Shown here one piece after another: positions 44,784 to 57,178 of a stretch of DNA of 64,000 bases (positions within the stretch are counted from its first letter, which is position 1; each line of letters begins with the position of its first letter). Source of the DNA: Venturia oleaginea (Eukaryota; Ascomycota; Dothideomycetes; Venturiales; Venturiaceae). A program made the translations under genes and the position numbers. The notes under the pieces are model-generated. The model did no database searches and was not told where the DNA came from. It saw only the letters and a list, made by a program, of their open reading frames with translations. Location of the stretch: the NCBI GenBank assembly GCA_013176395.1, contig JABMLP010000006.1:682001-746000 (forward strand). The letters run 5' to 3'.

Positions 44784-47207
44784 GTCTATACAGGTACTGG
44801 ACTGAAAGGTCTGAAAAATGCTTCGCGAATTGAATGTTGCTCGAAAAACTGGACTGCATAGTGAACATCATTGCGGTATGGCAGACAGAAAATAGGTACA
44901 ATAGCGAAACTCACATCGAGATAATACCCTCGTGAATGAAGCCTAACTGCGGTGAAGCCAGCGAAGGTTGGGCGCAGCAGCGAAATTGGTGAACCTGAAA
45001 ACATATTTTTCGACGTTTTTAGACCATTTGGTCAACACATCTCAAGCTATGGCCTCGCGCTCAATCCCAGGGAAACTGAGAATTGCCCATTTCAGACATG
45101 GAGAACCGCCAATGCAGCCATAGAAATGCGGCGGATTTACTCGCGAAATGGCTAAAGATATTCCACCAATGACCCAAGTGTACCACACTTGACTGTATAA
45201 TCCGTGAACCCTCTTACAAAGTAACCCATTCAGGATATTGTGAAGTGGTTTGTGGATAGATCTGGACGTCATCCAGATTTTTGACGGACCAGATTCAAAA
45301 AAATCTGAGAGCTCGCCCGCAATTCTAATTCATCTACACCCCACCAGTTTCTATCTATTTAGAAGAGAATTCTGTCTAAATCAATAACGTGGAGTGGCTT
45401 AGAAGATTTAAAGGCTATTCGGAACGCTCTCTCCGGTCCTTGGTCGTTCATATATTGCCTTTGCTCTCAGTCTTCGAAAAAGTCAACTGAAAGAACGTCA
45501 AAAATGGTCCGGATCTATGCACAAACCACAATCCCTCATCTGGGTTTCGGCGATACAGGGGTGATTCGGAGCCCCTCGTTAGCCTCGTTAGGCTCGTTCA
45601 GACTGGCACCGACACAGCTTGTAGCTAGTAGTTAAAATGCCCACGCGACGACTGTACTGAAAAATCACGGATGACAAACAGGACGATCCACCTGCAATTA
45701 ATCCTTCAATTCCTTACTGTCTACAAGGTCGTCTGAATCGAGTTCCTCGGGTCTATGGATGTACTATCAGTACTTCAGTCCTTACCTGGTAAACAGAACG
45801 TTGGACCAGGTCCGAGAACTTGAACGACGAAGGTCTTCGCGAGCCAATGTCTAAAAGATGAGATGCTACCTAGAATATGTCATGCTATTTTTGAATTGTC
45901 TCAGGTTGTTTCCACATATCAAAATGCAATTAAGAACATGCTGCAACAGTTTGCATGACTTGGACTATTGTCATTGCACGGCAACGATACGAGGACGATT
46001 ACTACTTCACAACATTTTGAAATCAAGACTCCAATTGTCTCTAACTTCGTCCACATTCCAGCACTTCATTCCCCAATCGCTTGTTCACTATCTCAAGAAA
46101 AGCTTCTGGCTGGCTGATTGGACCATTGTTGCGGCGCTCGAAGGAACCTTGCGAGCAGGAGGCTGCGGATGATGGGACGCGCAAAAGAAGACACTTTCCG
46201 CGGCGAAACTTTGGCTGTCCCCGTTCATTGTATACAACCGGCACCACATATTGAGACATTTTGTTTTCGGATCGTGAAAGCGTGGCCTGTTTGAGGATGT
46301 TCCGACCAAGGCTGAGGGAGGCGGGAGATCTGTTGCTGTGGATGAGGGGGGCCAGATAGGCGAGATACACGGAGACGAGTCCGAACATAATTCAGATCGT
46401 TTTTAAAGAAGAAACCAGCAGCTCTTCTCGTTATACTGTGGTCTCAGCGGGTTTAAATCTCTATCGGGCCTATAACATTGTGACTGTCGCAAGCATTCGC
46501 AAGGATGTTTTCGCTGTTACAAAGTAGCTACTCGCCGGATGCGGCCTCTTTTGCACGCTCAAACAGACCTGGCTTCTGTCCGGTAGGCGAGATTACTGGA
46601 AAGTTATTGGAGAGGTGACAGTCAAATAGATTATAATACTAGGATACTGTGCTGGTGGGCGACGCTGTCTATTACAGGGATGGCTCTCGGACTTCCCATT
46701 TCAAACTCCGAGTCTGTTCTGACGACAGTGTTGAATTCCCCAAAGGTGTGGATGCGCATAAAAGTGCCACGCCAAAATTGATGGAGATGTCTATAACGAA
46801 CAAAGTTGGAGGTGATTTTCAATCTTTCTTGTGGTACTAGTTCGGTCGTCATAATTTTCTGAATGCCCTGAAGATGACTTGAGAAATTCTCAGAGAGCAT
46901 CATTTCCATTTTGCTTTGTGCTCAACGCGTCCTGGGAATCAACTTTCATCTCTGTCTCACATCTCATTAATCCACATCTTCCTCCAAGAACCTTTTATTA
47001 CTCTTGTCGCTGTTCGCTTAAGTCCTGAATATATTCCACAAATCGTGATGAGTGGCTGCCCGTCCATGGAAGCGTTTGACAGATATTGGGTCGGGTCGTT
47101 CACTCGATTCGGGCCGATGGCGTTGTTAAGCATGGAAGCATCCAGCTTGTATAAGTACCATGGGTCCGTGGAGAAAGGATCTACTTACATTCCGTGACCT
47201 TTTCGTT
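44784..47207. other. Gene-poor region
   Basis: About 2.4 kb. The part nearest 44784-45000 may hold the missing 5' exon of the PhlG-like gene. Elsewhere only short open frames without domains or splicing are seen. Confidence 0.4.
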
Positions 47208-48263
47208 ATGGCGTTTCTACCAGTAATTCTTTTCTGCCTCTTTCCCACCACATTTGCCCAGCGCGCACATTGGGGCCCAGGTGTGTTTTTTACTGCGAAG
47301 AGTGAGATCGTCGGACTGAGTACTACCTTGACGCCTGGATATCCGCCGGCCGATGAGAGGGACTTTATTGCCATCTGGCCGGGGCTTTGGAATGGGAAAA
47401 TGTCCGGATATGATCTTGTGCAGGCTGTGACGAGCTCCCACAAGAGAAGTTATATGCAAACCTTCTGTGGAGCGAAACCAGGGCAGTGGTACACTAATCT
47501 TCTCCTATCGTCACAACCCTACATCCTTCTCCATCTATCTTTATCTCTCGTTTTGAGGTCTTGTGAAATGCGATCGATGTAGGAGATTTCTCTGGCAACT
47601 TTTCCAGGAAACCTCCGAGATATTGATTGATCATGATCGTGAGATAAGAAGATTCGAATCACGAAGACCGGGCGTTTTGTCCACTGAAATATAGCAGGCA
47701 ACAAAGCTATTCACTGCTCCAGTCACAGGCATCTAATCCATATGACCTATGCTAAAATTGGCTTAGGTGTACCCAAGCATATGTGCTTCGCACAGGTCGT
47801 CCCTCTACCCCAACCAAAGGACATATACTCCAACCAACAGATCAACTCATGATCGATTACAGACGGAATTACAGTGGTGATGGAAAATGGACTCAGTTTA
47901 TCAAGAATCTAAGTGAAGACAAGCTCCTTGATACACTAACTGCAGGCGACAAGCCTGCAACTATGTGTGTTGACTTTCCGCTCTTCCCAGGGACTGTATT
48001 AATTTGCTGATTATAATAGGCTTGATGTTGTGACTGAAATGCAGGGAAATGCAATGGGAACAGCAGACGAGCAAATTTATTCGAACACCACGATCGTACT
48101 ACGACAAGCCGAGCCGAAATTTGCAGCTACCATGAGAAAAGAAGGAAAGATCACTGTAACCAAGCCAACAACTGAGGACGGCGGAAAGACTTGGACCATT
48201 GAAAAGATTGTGCTTGAAGCCATGTATCCGGGAACTTCCTCCAAGAAGGGAAGCCAAAAATAA
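47208..48263 (+). CDS. Secreted protein of unknown function
   Basis: Three exons (47208-47488, 47767-47995, 48045-48263) give exactly 243 codons (242 residues). The first intron is long (278 bp) with a GCTAAAA branch region before ttag; the second is 49 bp. A signal peptide (MAFLPVILFCLFPTTFA) starts the protein. Conserved-looking features include FIAIWPGLWN, FCGAKPGQWCTQAYVL formed across the first splice, a cysteine in ATMCVDFPLF, and GKTWTIEKIVLEAMYPG near the C-terminus. Pairs of Trp/Cys and Asn-x-Thr/Ser sites fit an extracellular glycoprotein. I do not recognise a named family. It is isolated in a gene-poor stretch. Confidence 0.8.
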
Positions 48264-49089
48264 CCACATCATCAGTGCAGTTTAGGCAAGTCACGCTTCT
48301 AACTATTTCAAAGGCTATCATTTCATACTGAGTGTCTGACTTAAAGTGTTCGAGTGAAATCTTCACTTGATTGTGCAGTGTGTCTCAAGGCGAGGTCTGG
48401 TAGGCGCGATCCGCAATAGCTCATGAGATGTTCTAGAGAAGATGTTTATGAGGTTCACTAGGCGGATCTTCGTGGAGAAAACAGTGTCTGAATGAATTCA
48501 ATATTGACTTGAGATGATAGAATCCGGCAAGCCAGGGTAGTAATTCTCCTTGTGGGTTTACAGCCTGGTCCAGAGCCTTGGGCTACTTGAAAGCGGTTAG
48601 CTTTGTTTCCAAATCACGCTAGCCGCCGTTATCATCTCGTCTTCAACCGCGATTCTGCTCCTCCAACCTTCATCGACCACAGCGCTTGTTTGTCTGTGCT
48701 TCCATCAAGCTTGAGATCTTGTCATCAATACCGAATAATTCTAGGCTGTCAACAAGTACTTGCTGTCGCCTGAATCATCCTCTTTTCAGAACAACATCTA
48801 GGTGCTCGCATTTGTCTCACTTTGTTTCAAAGTCTCATGTGTGTTCAAAAAACAAAATATCTCCACATCTCGAATTTTCATACCATTTTGGGGTCTCCAG
48901 ATTATTTTCCCTCGAAAGACGCGGTACATGAAAAGCAAACTGAACTCGATAATACTGAAAGCCAACCAGGACTGCGTTGCTAAAACCATGCCGGAAAAAA
49001 AACATGCCGTGTCTTCACATTATCAGACTCCCGCCTTCCCCCATCCATCTCTTACTGCAGTTCATCCTCGAGCCTCCCAATCGTTTCGT
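48264..49089. other. Intergenic, no supported gene
   Basis: About 830 bp between two convergent genes. No feature recognised. Confidence 0.4.
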
Positions 49090-49611
49090 TTACTTGAACG
49101 CCGCAATAGCCTTATCCAATGAGGAGCTAATCATGGCAGTCTGTTGCTGCGCGATGCTCTGCACATTGGCCGGAACCTTGGCAACAACAGCCTTGGCCAA
49201 CGCATCTGAAGCGGTCTTCTGCTGCATCAAGTTCTGGAGTGTAGCAGCCGATGCACCAGCCTGTTGGATGATGGTCTTCTTGGCAATTAGATCAGTGACG
49301 GTGGAGCTGGCGGACGTGCCCAAGGTCTGAGCAGATTGTTGAAGAGAAAGAGCGTCGGTCAAAGTGATGGGCTGACTGGCTGTGATCTTGGTTGTCGCGT
49401 CTGTGAGGGCCTGGTTGACCATTTGTGACATGCCGAGGACATTCATAGCATCGGCTGGCCCTTTGATGGCTTTGATGGAGACATCGAGGGCAGTAAGGGC
49501 AGTGCCGACGGTTTGAATGCTGGTTTGGATCGTTTGTAAGTCACGCTTGGTGACTGGGGCGGCGAAGGTTGTGCCAAAGAGGGCGAAAGAGACGATGGTG
49601 CTGTAGAGCAT
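49090..49611 (-). CDS. HsbA-type hydrophobic-surface-binding / cell wall protein
   Basis: Single exon, 173 residues. A signal peptide (MLYSTIVSFALFGTTFAAP) and a KR site come first. The mature part is alanine/threonine/serine-rich, cysteine-free and predicted all-helical, with heptad-like repeats such as IQTSIQTVGTALTALDVSIK and MSQMVNQALTDATTKI. This is the make-up of the HsbA/galactomannoprotein family (PF12296), secreted proteins that coat hydrophobic surfaces and can recruit cutinases or act as cell wall antigens. The next gene upstream is also secreted, and a pectate-lyase-like gene lies 1.2 kb away on the same strand. Confidence 0.88.
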   Translation of the reverse strand: MLYSTIVSFALFGTTFAAPVTKRDLQTIQTSIQTVGTALTALDVSIKAIKGPADAMNVLGMSQMVNQALTDATTKITASQPITLTDALSLQQSAQTLGTSASSTVTDLIAKKTIIQQAGASAATLQNLMQQKTASDALAKAVVAKVPANVQSIAQQQTAMISSSLDKAIAAFK

Positions 49612-50838
49612 GACTGCGAATAAGAATTAAGATTACCGGGTTGTAGTGGTAAAGTAATGAATAGTTCTCGGACCACCAGTGTCGCGAAGTACCCTTGAAG
49701 AGTGATGATTATGGATTGATATTAGAGCTGTGAGTACGAATTCTCAACAGATGCTGCTACGAGTCTTATATTCTATTGACAGCTTGACGAGACCAACGCA
49801 CGTAAGTCACATGTGTTCTCGAGGCTCAGACACTCCCGAGTTTTGTTTGGTTGACTGACACTGTTGCAGCACTCGGGAGTCGGCAATCCTGATCTTCCAG
49901 GCACGGCTATGCATAACCTTCAGTCCAGACTTGGGTCAAAACTAATGGCACTGGATGGAGCTCAGTGATGATACGAGATGATCGTGCGCAAGAATGGCGC
50001 TTCACGATGCCGGAGTCAGGCACAAATGGTGTGCCGTAATACCTCTCTTCGACTGCCGAGTGGATGGCTGTGGAAACGCCACATCATGCGACAGAATCAT
50101 ATCGAACTTCTGATGGTCATCAAGCTTGACTTCAGACATGCAGACTCGGGTGTTCTTGCAATAAATCTTCAAGACCCAAGGCTATATGTGGAATAGCCGC
50201 TGATGTCGAAAATTCAAATCCACACCACGATATACGACTTCCAATCTTCGATTACGAAATAGGAGATTCCCAAAGAGGGACGCCTCCTTTTGCGCACCAA
50301 ACAAAGCTGGTTGTTCGATTTGATGCCAAGTCCAAGCGCGATATCGCTGGAGCTCGAATGTTTAATGTTTCAGATCACCATATAGCTCGCTGCAACGCGA
50401 CTGACACAGATCTGGTGGCGCCTAGGCTATCTGCCTGACCTAGACTATCATGCTATTATCTAGTGATACCTCAGATTCGGCCTCGTCCACCCATTGACGT
50501 CTGCTTCATTTGGCATAAAAGTAGAGACTTATGGACAGGGGGTCTATTTCTTCTAATGTGCAGCATGCGTGTGGGTACAACAGGTTCTGGGACCTTGTTG
50601 CGAGGCACTTTGCTTCCGATCATCGTCCCAATGCTATGCATGATCTGGCTACCTCGCGGGGAAGTCGGGAAGCGTCCACTTCCCGATGTCATCACGAGTC
50701 TCAGCATGGTTGATCAGGATCCGTGTCCATCGGATTGCCCCAACCCTCAGCAGATGTGCGGCGTCACTTCGATATTGAATTCAGTCGCGAGAGTCCATGC
50801 TAAGCAAGAGTCTGCGGCACGGGGTGTCCACGACAACT
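49612..50838. other. Intergenic, HsbA promoter region
   Basis: About 1.2 kb. It should contain the HsbA promoter. A plus-strand open frame at 50463-50894 overlaps the next gene's end and is judged a shadow. Confidence 0.4.
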
Positions 50839-52342
50839 TCACGGAGAAAAGTTACTGCCATCTACCAACGAATTGGCCCACTCCTCCAGCCTAGTATATC
50901 CCCCTTCACCAACCGTCATACTATCATACTTCTCAGAATCCCAGCCCCTTGCTCTTTCCACGTAATCCGGAATCCCATCTCCATCACTATCCACCAACCT
51001 CTCGCTCTCCCGTCTACTCAATCGCGACCCAGCAACCCCCTTCTCCAACAACCCCACCATAGGCGGATCACTCTCCCTCGTAATCAGTTGCCCCACCTTC
51101 CCCCAACTCCTAGCCTCCTCAACCATCCTCGCATCAATCGCATCCCTAAAGTTGCTAACCCCAGCTTCCTTCAACACAACATCCACGGCTTGTCTGGCAC
51201 TCAAAATCTTCTCCGGTCCCGGATAACCATAATCCCGCTTGACCAAATCCATCCCCCCATACGCTTTAGCATCCCCTTCTGAAATCAATTTCCCATTGAG
51301 AACACCATCCTTGTCGCCATCGTACCAATTATCACCCACAGAGGCATGAAAGCGCGCATTCCCTCTTACGAAGGGTGGGGTACCGCCAGTTGAGGGACCA
51401 GCGATGAAGTAGTTGCCTTGTATGATGACATTCGACTCGCCTTCGCTGTCGCCGCCTGCTATGTATCCACCACCTCCGCCCCAGTTGTAAATGACATTAT
51501 TGCGGAAGTCGTTTTTGCCCTTGACCTTCGGGTTGCGGGTTTTGTTGTCGACGTATAGATTGCGGAAGAGGGAGACGCCGCCGTTGGTTTGGATTAACCC
51601 ACCTATTTGACATCAAGATCAGCTTGGAGTGTACCTGGCTTCACCTGCCTGATTCAGTCCTTCTCCGCATTCCTCATCACGCCAGCAGCATTTCACTCCT
51701 TTAGCGCTTCCATCTGTTCAACATCATACTGTCTTCTTCTTCTCCTCTTTTCAACCACAGCAGAACAGAAACTCAAAACTCACCAGCACTATGATCTTGC
51801 AAACCCTGCCCGATAATACAATTCATAATCGTAATATTTGTAGCGTTATTCCCATTGATACTAAATGTCTCATCCTTCCCCCAAGCAACAGAAACATGAT
51901 CAAAAATAATATTTTTGCCATGCGCAATCCCCATTCCATCTTTACCTTTGGTGCCCTCTTTACCCATTCTCACCCTGATATATCGAACAATCGAATCATC
52001 GGCACCAGAAGCAGACCAGCCATTGCCGTAGGTAGTGATGCCGGGTGATGGAGCTGTTTGGCCGAGGATGGTGGTCGATTTGGGAATGATGAAGCGTTCT
52101 TTACTTCGTATGATCCCGCCGACAGTAAAGGTGATGATGCGGTTTGATTCTTTCAGACAGTCGCGGAGGGATCCTGGGCCTGTGTCGGAGAGAGTCGAGA
52201 CGACGCAACTGTTTCCTTCGCGGCCACCTTTGGCGTAAGCGCCGAAACCCGAGGCACCCGGGAAAGCGAGTTGAGCGCCATTGATTCTCGAAACCACGAG
52301 GAGCAGGGCGAGAAGGAGTGACATGGGCGGCGCGAAGAACAT
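50839..52342 (-). CDS. Secreted pectate-lyase-like protein (beta-helix)
   Basis: Two exons (51784-52342 and 50839-51602) with an unusually long 181-bp intron give exactly 441 codons (440 residues). After a signal peptide (SLLLALLLVVSRINGA) the protein starts LAFPGASGFGAYAKGG, then SDTGPGSLRDCL, ITFTVGGIIRSKERFII and TTILGQTAPSPGI. This run is typical of polysaccharide lyase family 1-like pectate lyases. The parallel beta-helix continues with NIIFDHVSVAWGKDE and FRNNVIYNWGGGGYIAGG. A C-terminal DSDGDGIPDYVE is a calcium-binding-like loop found in several bacterial lyases. The enzyme would cleave demethylated pectin outside the cell by beta-elimination. The resemblance to bacterial lyases suggests, but does not prove, transfer. 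Confidence 0.82.
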
Positions 52343-52654
52343 CTTGAGACCTGGACGGTGGAGAGTGTCAGTGGAGCGGAAGCATTTATACGTTCGTCAA
52401 AGAGAATAGGATCGGGAAAGATAAATAAGAAGTGGTCTATGCTCTCAGAGCATTATTAGTTGCATGGAGTAGATTAATTCAGCGGGAAGACGATTCCTCC
52501 AACCAGGTTCCGCCGGTAGATCACCAAACTGTGAAGAAGTCTTGGGATTTTCGAGACAAGGAATGGTTACAAGAAGGGCGGCTGCATTGCTACGAGAAAC
52601 GGCGACCGCACTTGGGTATCTTTGCTAAATCGAACTATTTAAACAGGTAAGCAC

Positions 52655-53719
52655 TTATCGACTATTCGAAGTTGTCAAAGGCAGTCTCTCGCCCTCGTCA
52701 TCCGTTTCTTCGTTTCCAACTTCGAAATCTCTTACCGACTCGACCATTTCCTCGTCTCGGACTTTGCTCCTGACTTTTCCAGAAACAGGCGAAGCAACAG
52801 GATATGGCTGATCGCATCTTGAACTCCTCAGAGCAGGATAGTATCTTCTGTAGGAAAAATGTGCCACCAGAAAACCCAGCATACTGCCAATGGTAACATC
52901 ATAAACATCGTGTCTGTAGTCCTCGCATCGAGAGATGGCGATCAGGGCAGCGCCTAGAAGAGGTGCTAGAGCCAGTAGGCCTCGAGCCAAATCGGTTCGT
53001 GGGCGTAGCGAATGCAATTGGCCAGCCAGAAATAAGGACAAAAACCCGAGTCCGGCAAAGGCGAAACTGCTGTGTCCGCTTGGAAAGCTCCTCCATCCAT
53101 CGTGAAGTGTATGCGAGTCGGTTTCCGTACAGACTCTCCATGTGACCAATTTATCCGCTGGTGTACCCTTCTCAGGCTTGCACCTGGCTATCAGATCTGG
53201 TCGTGGCCGTCCAACGGCGTTCTTGATAACGTCGGTGATGAAGGATGTAAGGAACAGCGATATGAAGAGGCCGAGGATAGTAACGTTTGTCTTGTGGCCA
53301 TCGCGTTTGGTAAGTAGGATGAATAAGAGGATCGAGACGAGGGGGACTCCGATGCTGTAGACGAATAGCCATACTGTAAAGTGTTAGCCTTCAAATTCCA
53401 AGCTCTTCACGAAGGCTCGTACGTATTGGAACTCGCTCTACGAGTGCATGAGGGTATTGGATGGCGACATTGTTCAACGTGAACATGCGATGAAATGGCT
53501 CCAAGAAGAATTGTATCTGAAGAGCATGAGTAAAGAAGGATAGCAGGCTTTAGACGTATCTATTACAAGAACATAGGCTCCCAGTACGACTCCCAAGCCA
53601 ACATAGTCGGATGCATTGGATCTCTATGCAGATATGTCAGTTGTCGAAGCAGTGAATAGGTAGCAGGCCGATGTAATACGGACCTGCCAGAATCGTTGAA
53701 ATGCCTGTACGAAGCCCAT
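52655..53719 (-). CDS. PAP2-family lipid phosphate phosphatase
   Basis: Four exons (53684-53719, 53567-53623, 53423-53516, 52655-53373) separated by introns of 60, 50 and 49 bp give exactly 302 codons (301 residues). The three phosphatase signature motifs are present: KNAVGRPRP, FPSGHSSF and SRCEDYRHDVYDV. About six membrane segments surround them, such as LWLFVYSIGVPLVSILLFIL and VTILGLFISLFLTSFI. The family dephosphorylates phosphatidate, lysophosphatidate and diacylglycerol pyrophosphate (DPP1/LPP1 type). The C-terminal tail is charged and cytosolic. It shares a 200-bp divergent promoter with the Mediator subunit gene. Confidence 0.92.
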
Positions 53720-53919
53720 GTTGTCTGTAGAAGCTGACCTGGGCGTACAGTGGCAAGAAGAGTACTGGGTGTTCATGGACTTCACATGGTTGGCGTTGAT
53801 GTTTCGCCTATACCGCCACCGCCTGAGACTCGATGAGCATTAGCGGGTAGCCCCTTGATGACCCCACCAAAGCATCCCGCCAACCACTGCGGCACTCAAC
53901 AACATCAAACACTAAAACC
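53720..53919. promoter_or_regulatory. Short divergent promoter, PAP2 / MED7
   Basis: Only 200 bp separate the two start codons, so core promoter elements must be shared or overlapping. No TATA box is claimed. Confidence 0.5.
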
Positions 53920-54767
53920 ATGGCCGACGACCCGCAGGAAGAGGAAGGGCCCCAGGAGGAGGAAGACGAGCAACCCGAGACCTTATACGAGAACTTTCAG
54001 CTCCCACGACCTCCGCCCTACTACCATCAATTCACCGAGAAGAATCTACAACGACTGAAGGATCTCAAAGAACTCCATGGCCGTGACATTGGAGATGCGA
54101 CAACAAAGGCCTCCATATTACTTGATCTACCGCCAGAACTACGATGCCTAGTGCCACCAGAACCGCCAGAAGATGGCATCGTCCTGAACTTCGGCGACAC
54201 TAAAACTGTACGAATGGCTTGCTGAGGTTTCGTACAAGATAGCTAACACTAGACTAGAACCTCCATTTTCTTAAGCCTCTTTCAGAGATGGGCATCCCAC
54301 AGCTCTACCCTGAACCTATACCCCTGACCGCCGACGAGAGCCGGTGGACGCACGAACGAGCGAGATACTTGAAGCAATTGACACGCAGTATCCTTCTATC
54401 CTTCATAGAGCTCACGGGAATTCTCTCGGTTAATCCAAATCTGTACGAAAGGAAGGTTGAGCATCTGAAAAGACTGTTTGAAAACGCGCTTCATCTTATA
54501 AACGAGTACAGACCGCATCAGGCAAGGGAGAGTCTGATCATGATGATGGAGAAGCAGATTCAGAAGAAGAGGGACCAGATTGAAAAGGTCAAGAGCATGA
54601 AGGAGAAGGTGGACACATTGCTTGCAGGGCTGGGCAGAGAAGAGCTAGATGGGACACCGGACATGTTACTTTCACGTGAAGCTCACATAGCGGTTCCAGC
54701 TGATGAGCTTTGGAAGAGGGAACAGAGGGCGGTGTGGGTCGCGTTGGACGAAGAGCTCGGCCAGTGA
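53920..54767 (+). CDS. MED7: Mediator complex subunit 7
   Basis: Two exons (53920-54207 and 54258-54767), 50-bp intron with a GCTAAC branch site, exactly 266 codons (265 residues). An acidic start leads into FQLPRPPPYYHQFTEKNLQR, the conserved MED7 N-terminal segment with its PPPYY motif. After the splice comes LKPLSEMGIPQLYP, the second hallmark, then a long helical region (YLKQLTRSILLSFIELTGIL, HLINEYRPHQARESLIMMME) that pairs with MED21 in the middle module of Mediator. The protein works in the nucleus as part of RNA polymerase II pre-initiation. The gene is single-copy and essential in yeast. Confidence 0.95.
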
Positions 54768-55624
54768 GATCCACTATGCGCAGTAAGACGGGCGTGCGAA
54801 GCGTTTGATTTGCTTGCGAATAGAGGTGAGCGGCCTCATTGCGAAAGGGTCGATCCAGAAGATCTGCGATGATGAGAAGTGAATCGGACATTCTGTTCCA
54901 GGATTTGCGAATGGTTGAGTGAGGGGACGAGATTACCGTCGGCTCAGCCTCGTCCATAATTGTGATTGGAATTGATATTTCTGGATTGGAAACTCTGAAG
55001 AATGCTGTCCGTTCAGAAAGCTTGTTTATATAATTAGGAAAGAAAAAACAAGGCTGATCAATGTTGAGCGCATGATGACTGGACCGAGATGAAGAGGAAC
55101 CCTCTGTCCTTCATTGCATGGCTATATCCCGAACTGATGAATCCCCTGTGTACTACCCCTCCATCAAGGATGCAATGGGATAAACTAAGATCAAGGCGGT
55201 GCTATTCGCCAAGGATGTGTGGCTTGAAGGCTGAAGAAACTGGCATGAGCGGTGAAAATGGTCTTACCCCTATCTCAGTGACACGTCTGTTATCTTCACT
55301 TGCTCTTCATTTTCTATATCTTCAGCAATTTTATCTCGAGATATGGACGTCAATTAATTGTATGACCGGTGACTCCTTCCTTTTTCTCTTGGCGTTCAGA
55401 AATCCTGGTCATTGGTGGACACACACTCTAACAGTCCAGCCTCATCACGCAGCCAATCAGGGCGTTCCTGGCTTTGTTCACGCCATAAGTTTGTAAACGT
55501 TATACATTAGCACACAGTCGAAGCAGGCAAGTCCACTTCCCAGCTCTTCTCGTCGCCATCATCTTGTCCTCAGACCCCTGGCGCATCCTTGAGGCGATCG
55601 TCCGCTCACTACCTAGCTATCAAG
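54768..55624. other. Intergenic, no supported gene
   Basis: About 860 bp between MED7 and the DUF2235 gene. Open frames here lack domains. Confidence 0.4.
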
Positions 55625-57178
55625 ATGGACCTTCCAACATTCAAACACCTCTCCAAATCATCGGATACGACATCTGTCCCAACCAAAATGCCCGCCAAAT
55701 CCATCAACAAGCCAAAAAAGCTGGCTGTGCTATGTGATGGGACTTGGTGCGGTAGAGAGACAGGCACGAAAACAAACATCTCCATGCTAGCAACACGTAT
55801 AGGCATCGACATGACCCCGGCTCTCAACAGAAGAACAGCCGCAGATCCGATACCTGCCCTTGAAATCAACCATCCCTCACGAAAAGTAAAAGCACGATAC
55901 TTCGATGGCTGCGGTCTAGGCGATACGTTTCTTGCCTACCTCTTCAACGGCACAACCGGCAGCGATATCGGCAAAGAATGTCTCGAAGCTTACCAGTACA
56001 TCGTCGAGCATTTCGATCATGAGACGGAACTTTGGGTCTTTGGCCATTCGAGAGGGAGCTACACGGTCAGATGTGTGGCAGGGATGATCAACAACTGCGG
56101 TATCATCAAGAAACGAGACACAGTTGAGGCTACCAAATCCCTTTGTGAAGAGGTCTATCATATGTACCGTTCACGAGACGAAGAAGATGCCCCATCCGGC
56201 GCAAAGATGGTTCAGTTCCGCGAGAAGGCTTCGTGGAACCTCAACGACGCCACTGGCAAACGCGTGAGCCCTATCAAATTTATGGGTCTCGTCGATACAG
56301 TTGGATCCTTGGGTATTCCTCGGATCAACGCCGGAATCGGTCTCGACTACCCAGAATTCTACGATCAAAATGTTTCGGCCGAGGTGGAGAAGGTTTATCA
56401 TGCCTGCTCGATGCACGATCGTCTATGGGCGTTTGTGCCATGCCGTGCAAAGAGAGATCCAGCAAAGGAATACGAGAAGACACGGCCTGAGCTCGCCATA
56501 CATGAGAAGTGGTTCCCGGGATGCCATTATGATGTTGGCCGACAAAAGTTCAATTTCTTCCGCACTGCAGGCAACATCGTCGAGAAGACACTGTTCCATA
56601 TTCCGAGCCTTCTTACCAAGTCTGTCGAACCAAATGAGGTTTGCGCGGACCTCGTTCTCCTCTACCTCCTCGAAGGAATCCAGACCGAAGATGGTCTACA
56701 TACCCTCGTCCCAAACCTCGATCATGAGATTACACAACTCAAAGATAGCCTCCGCAACACCACCCCGCCCAAGCTCGGGAACGGTGATATCTATGGCCGC
56801 TTGCTTGAATTCGGCCCAGGCGGCGTCATCAGCACAGCCCTAACAGGCGTCATAGATTTCTCCATCAAACTCGCCAATTTCTTCACTCCGACCCTCAAAC
56901 TCGGTACGGCAGTGCAAGATATGCTGGGCGTGAAAACCATCACCGACATCCTTTTGGCGACGAGGGATAGAAGGATTCCAACGACGCATGCGCAGACGGT
57001 GGACTTGGCGGTTGCGGATGAGCTATTCGGTGGAGACAGTGTTAGGAAAAGGGCGGGGCTGGGCAAGGAGAGATATCCTAGTCGGACATTTGAGAATTGG
57101 CTTAGTTATTTATTTGCTGTCGAAGTTATTTCGAAGAGTAGTTGGGTTGTTCGGACGAAGGGCTTTGTGGAGGAGTAG
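55625..57178 (+). CDS. DUF2235 alpha/beta-hydrolase-like protein
   Basis: Single exon, 517 residues from the ATG at 55625 (an upstream in-frame non-ATG start was not used). The N-terminal LAVLCDGTWCGRETGTKTNI is the diagnostic DUF2235 opening. YFDGCGLGD and a nucleophile elbow, FGHSRGSYTVR, follow; the serine in GHSRGS should be catalytic. FMGLVDTVGSLG and CSMHDRLWAFVPCR, with a likely catalytic Asp/His, come next, then WFPGCHYDVG. Members in bacteria include phospholipase-type VI secretion effectors; in fungi they are uncharacterised and often multicopy. Substrate unknown. No signal peptide, so probably cytosolic. Confidence 0.9.
   Translation: MDLPTFKHLSKSSDTTSVPTKMPAKSINKPKKLAVLCDGTWCGRETGTKTNISMLATRIGIDMTPALNRRTAADPIPALEINHPSRKVKARYFDGCGLGDTFLAYLFNGTTGSDIGKECLEAYQYIVEHFDHETELWVFGHSRGSYTVRCVAGMINNCGIIKKRDTVEATKSLCEEVYHMYRSRDEEDAPSGAKMVQFREKASWNLNDATGKRVSPIKFMGLVDTVGSLGIPRINAGIGLDYPEFYDQNVSAEVEKVYHACSMHDRLWAFVPCRAKRDPAKEYEKTRPELAIHEKWFPGCHYDVGRQKFNFFRTAGNIVEKTLFHIPSLLTKSVEPNEVCADLVLLYLLEGIQTEDGLHTLVPNLDHEITQLKDSLRNTTPPKLGNGDIYGRLLEFGPGGVISTALTGVIDFSIKLANFFTPTLKLGTAVQDMLGVKTITDILLATRDRRIPTTHAQTVDLAVADELFGGDSVRKRAGLGKERYPSRTFENWLSYLFAVEVISKSSWVVRTKGFVEE

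Noticed and set aside
46041..46909. Short minus-strand frames in the 46-kb gap
   Set aside because: No domain, signal peptide or splice consistency.
50463..50894. 143-codon plus-strand frame
   Set aside because: Overlaps the 3' end of the lyase gene on the other strand and has no domain.
55089..55496. 135-codon plus-strand frame upstream of the DUF2235 gene
   Set aside because: No recognisable domain and no conserved-looking segment; probably 5' flanking sequence.
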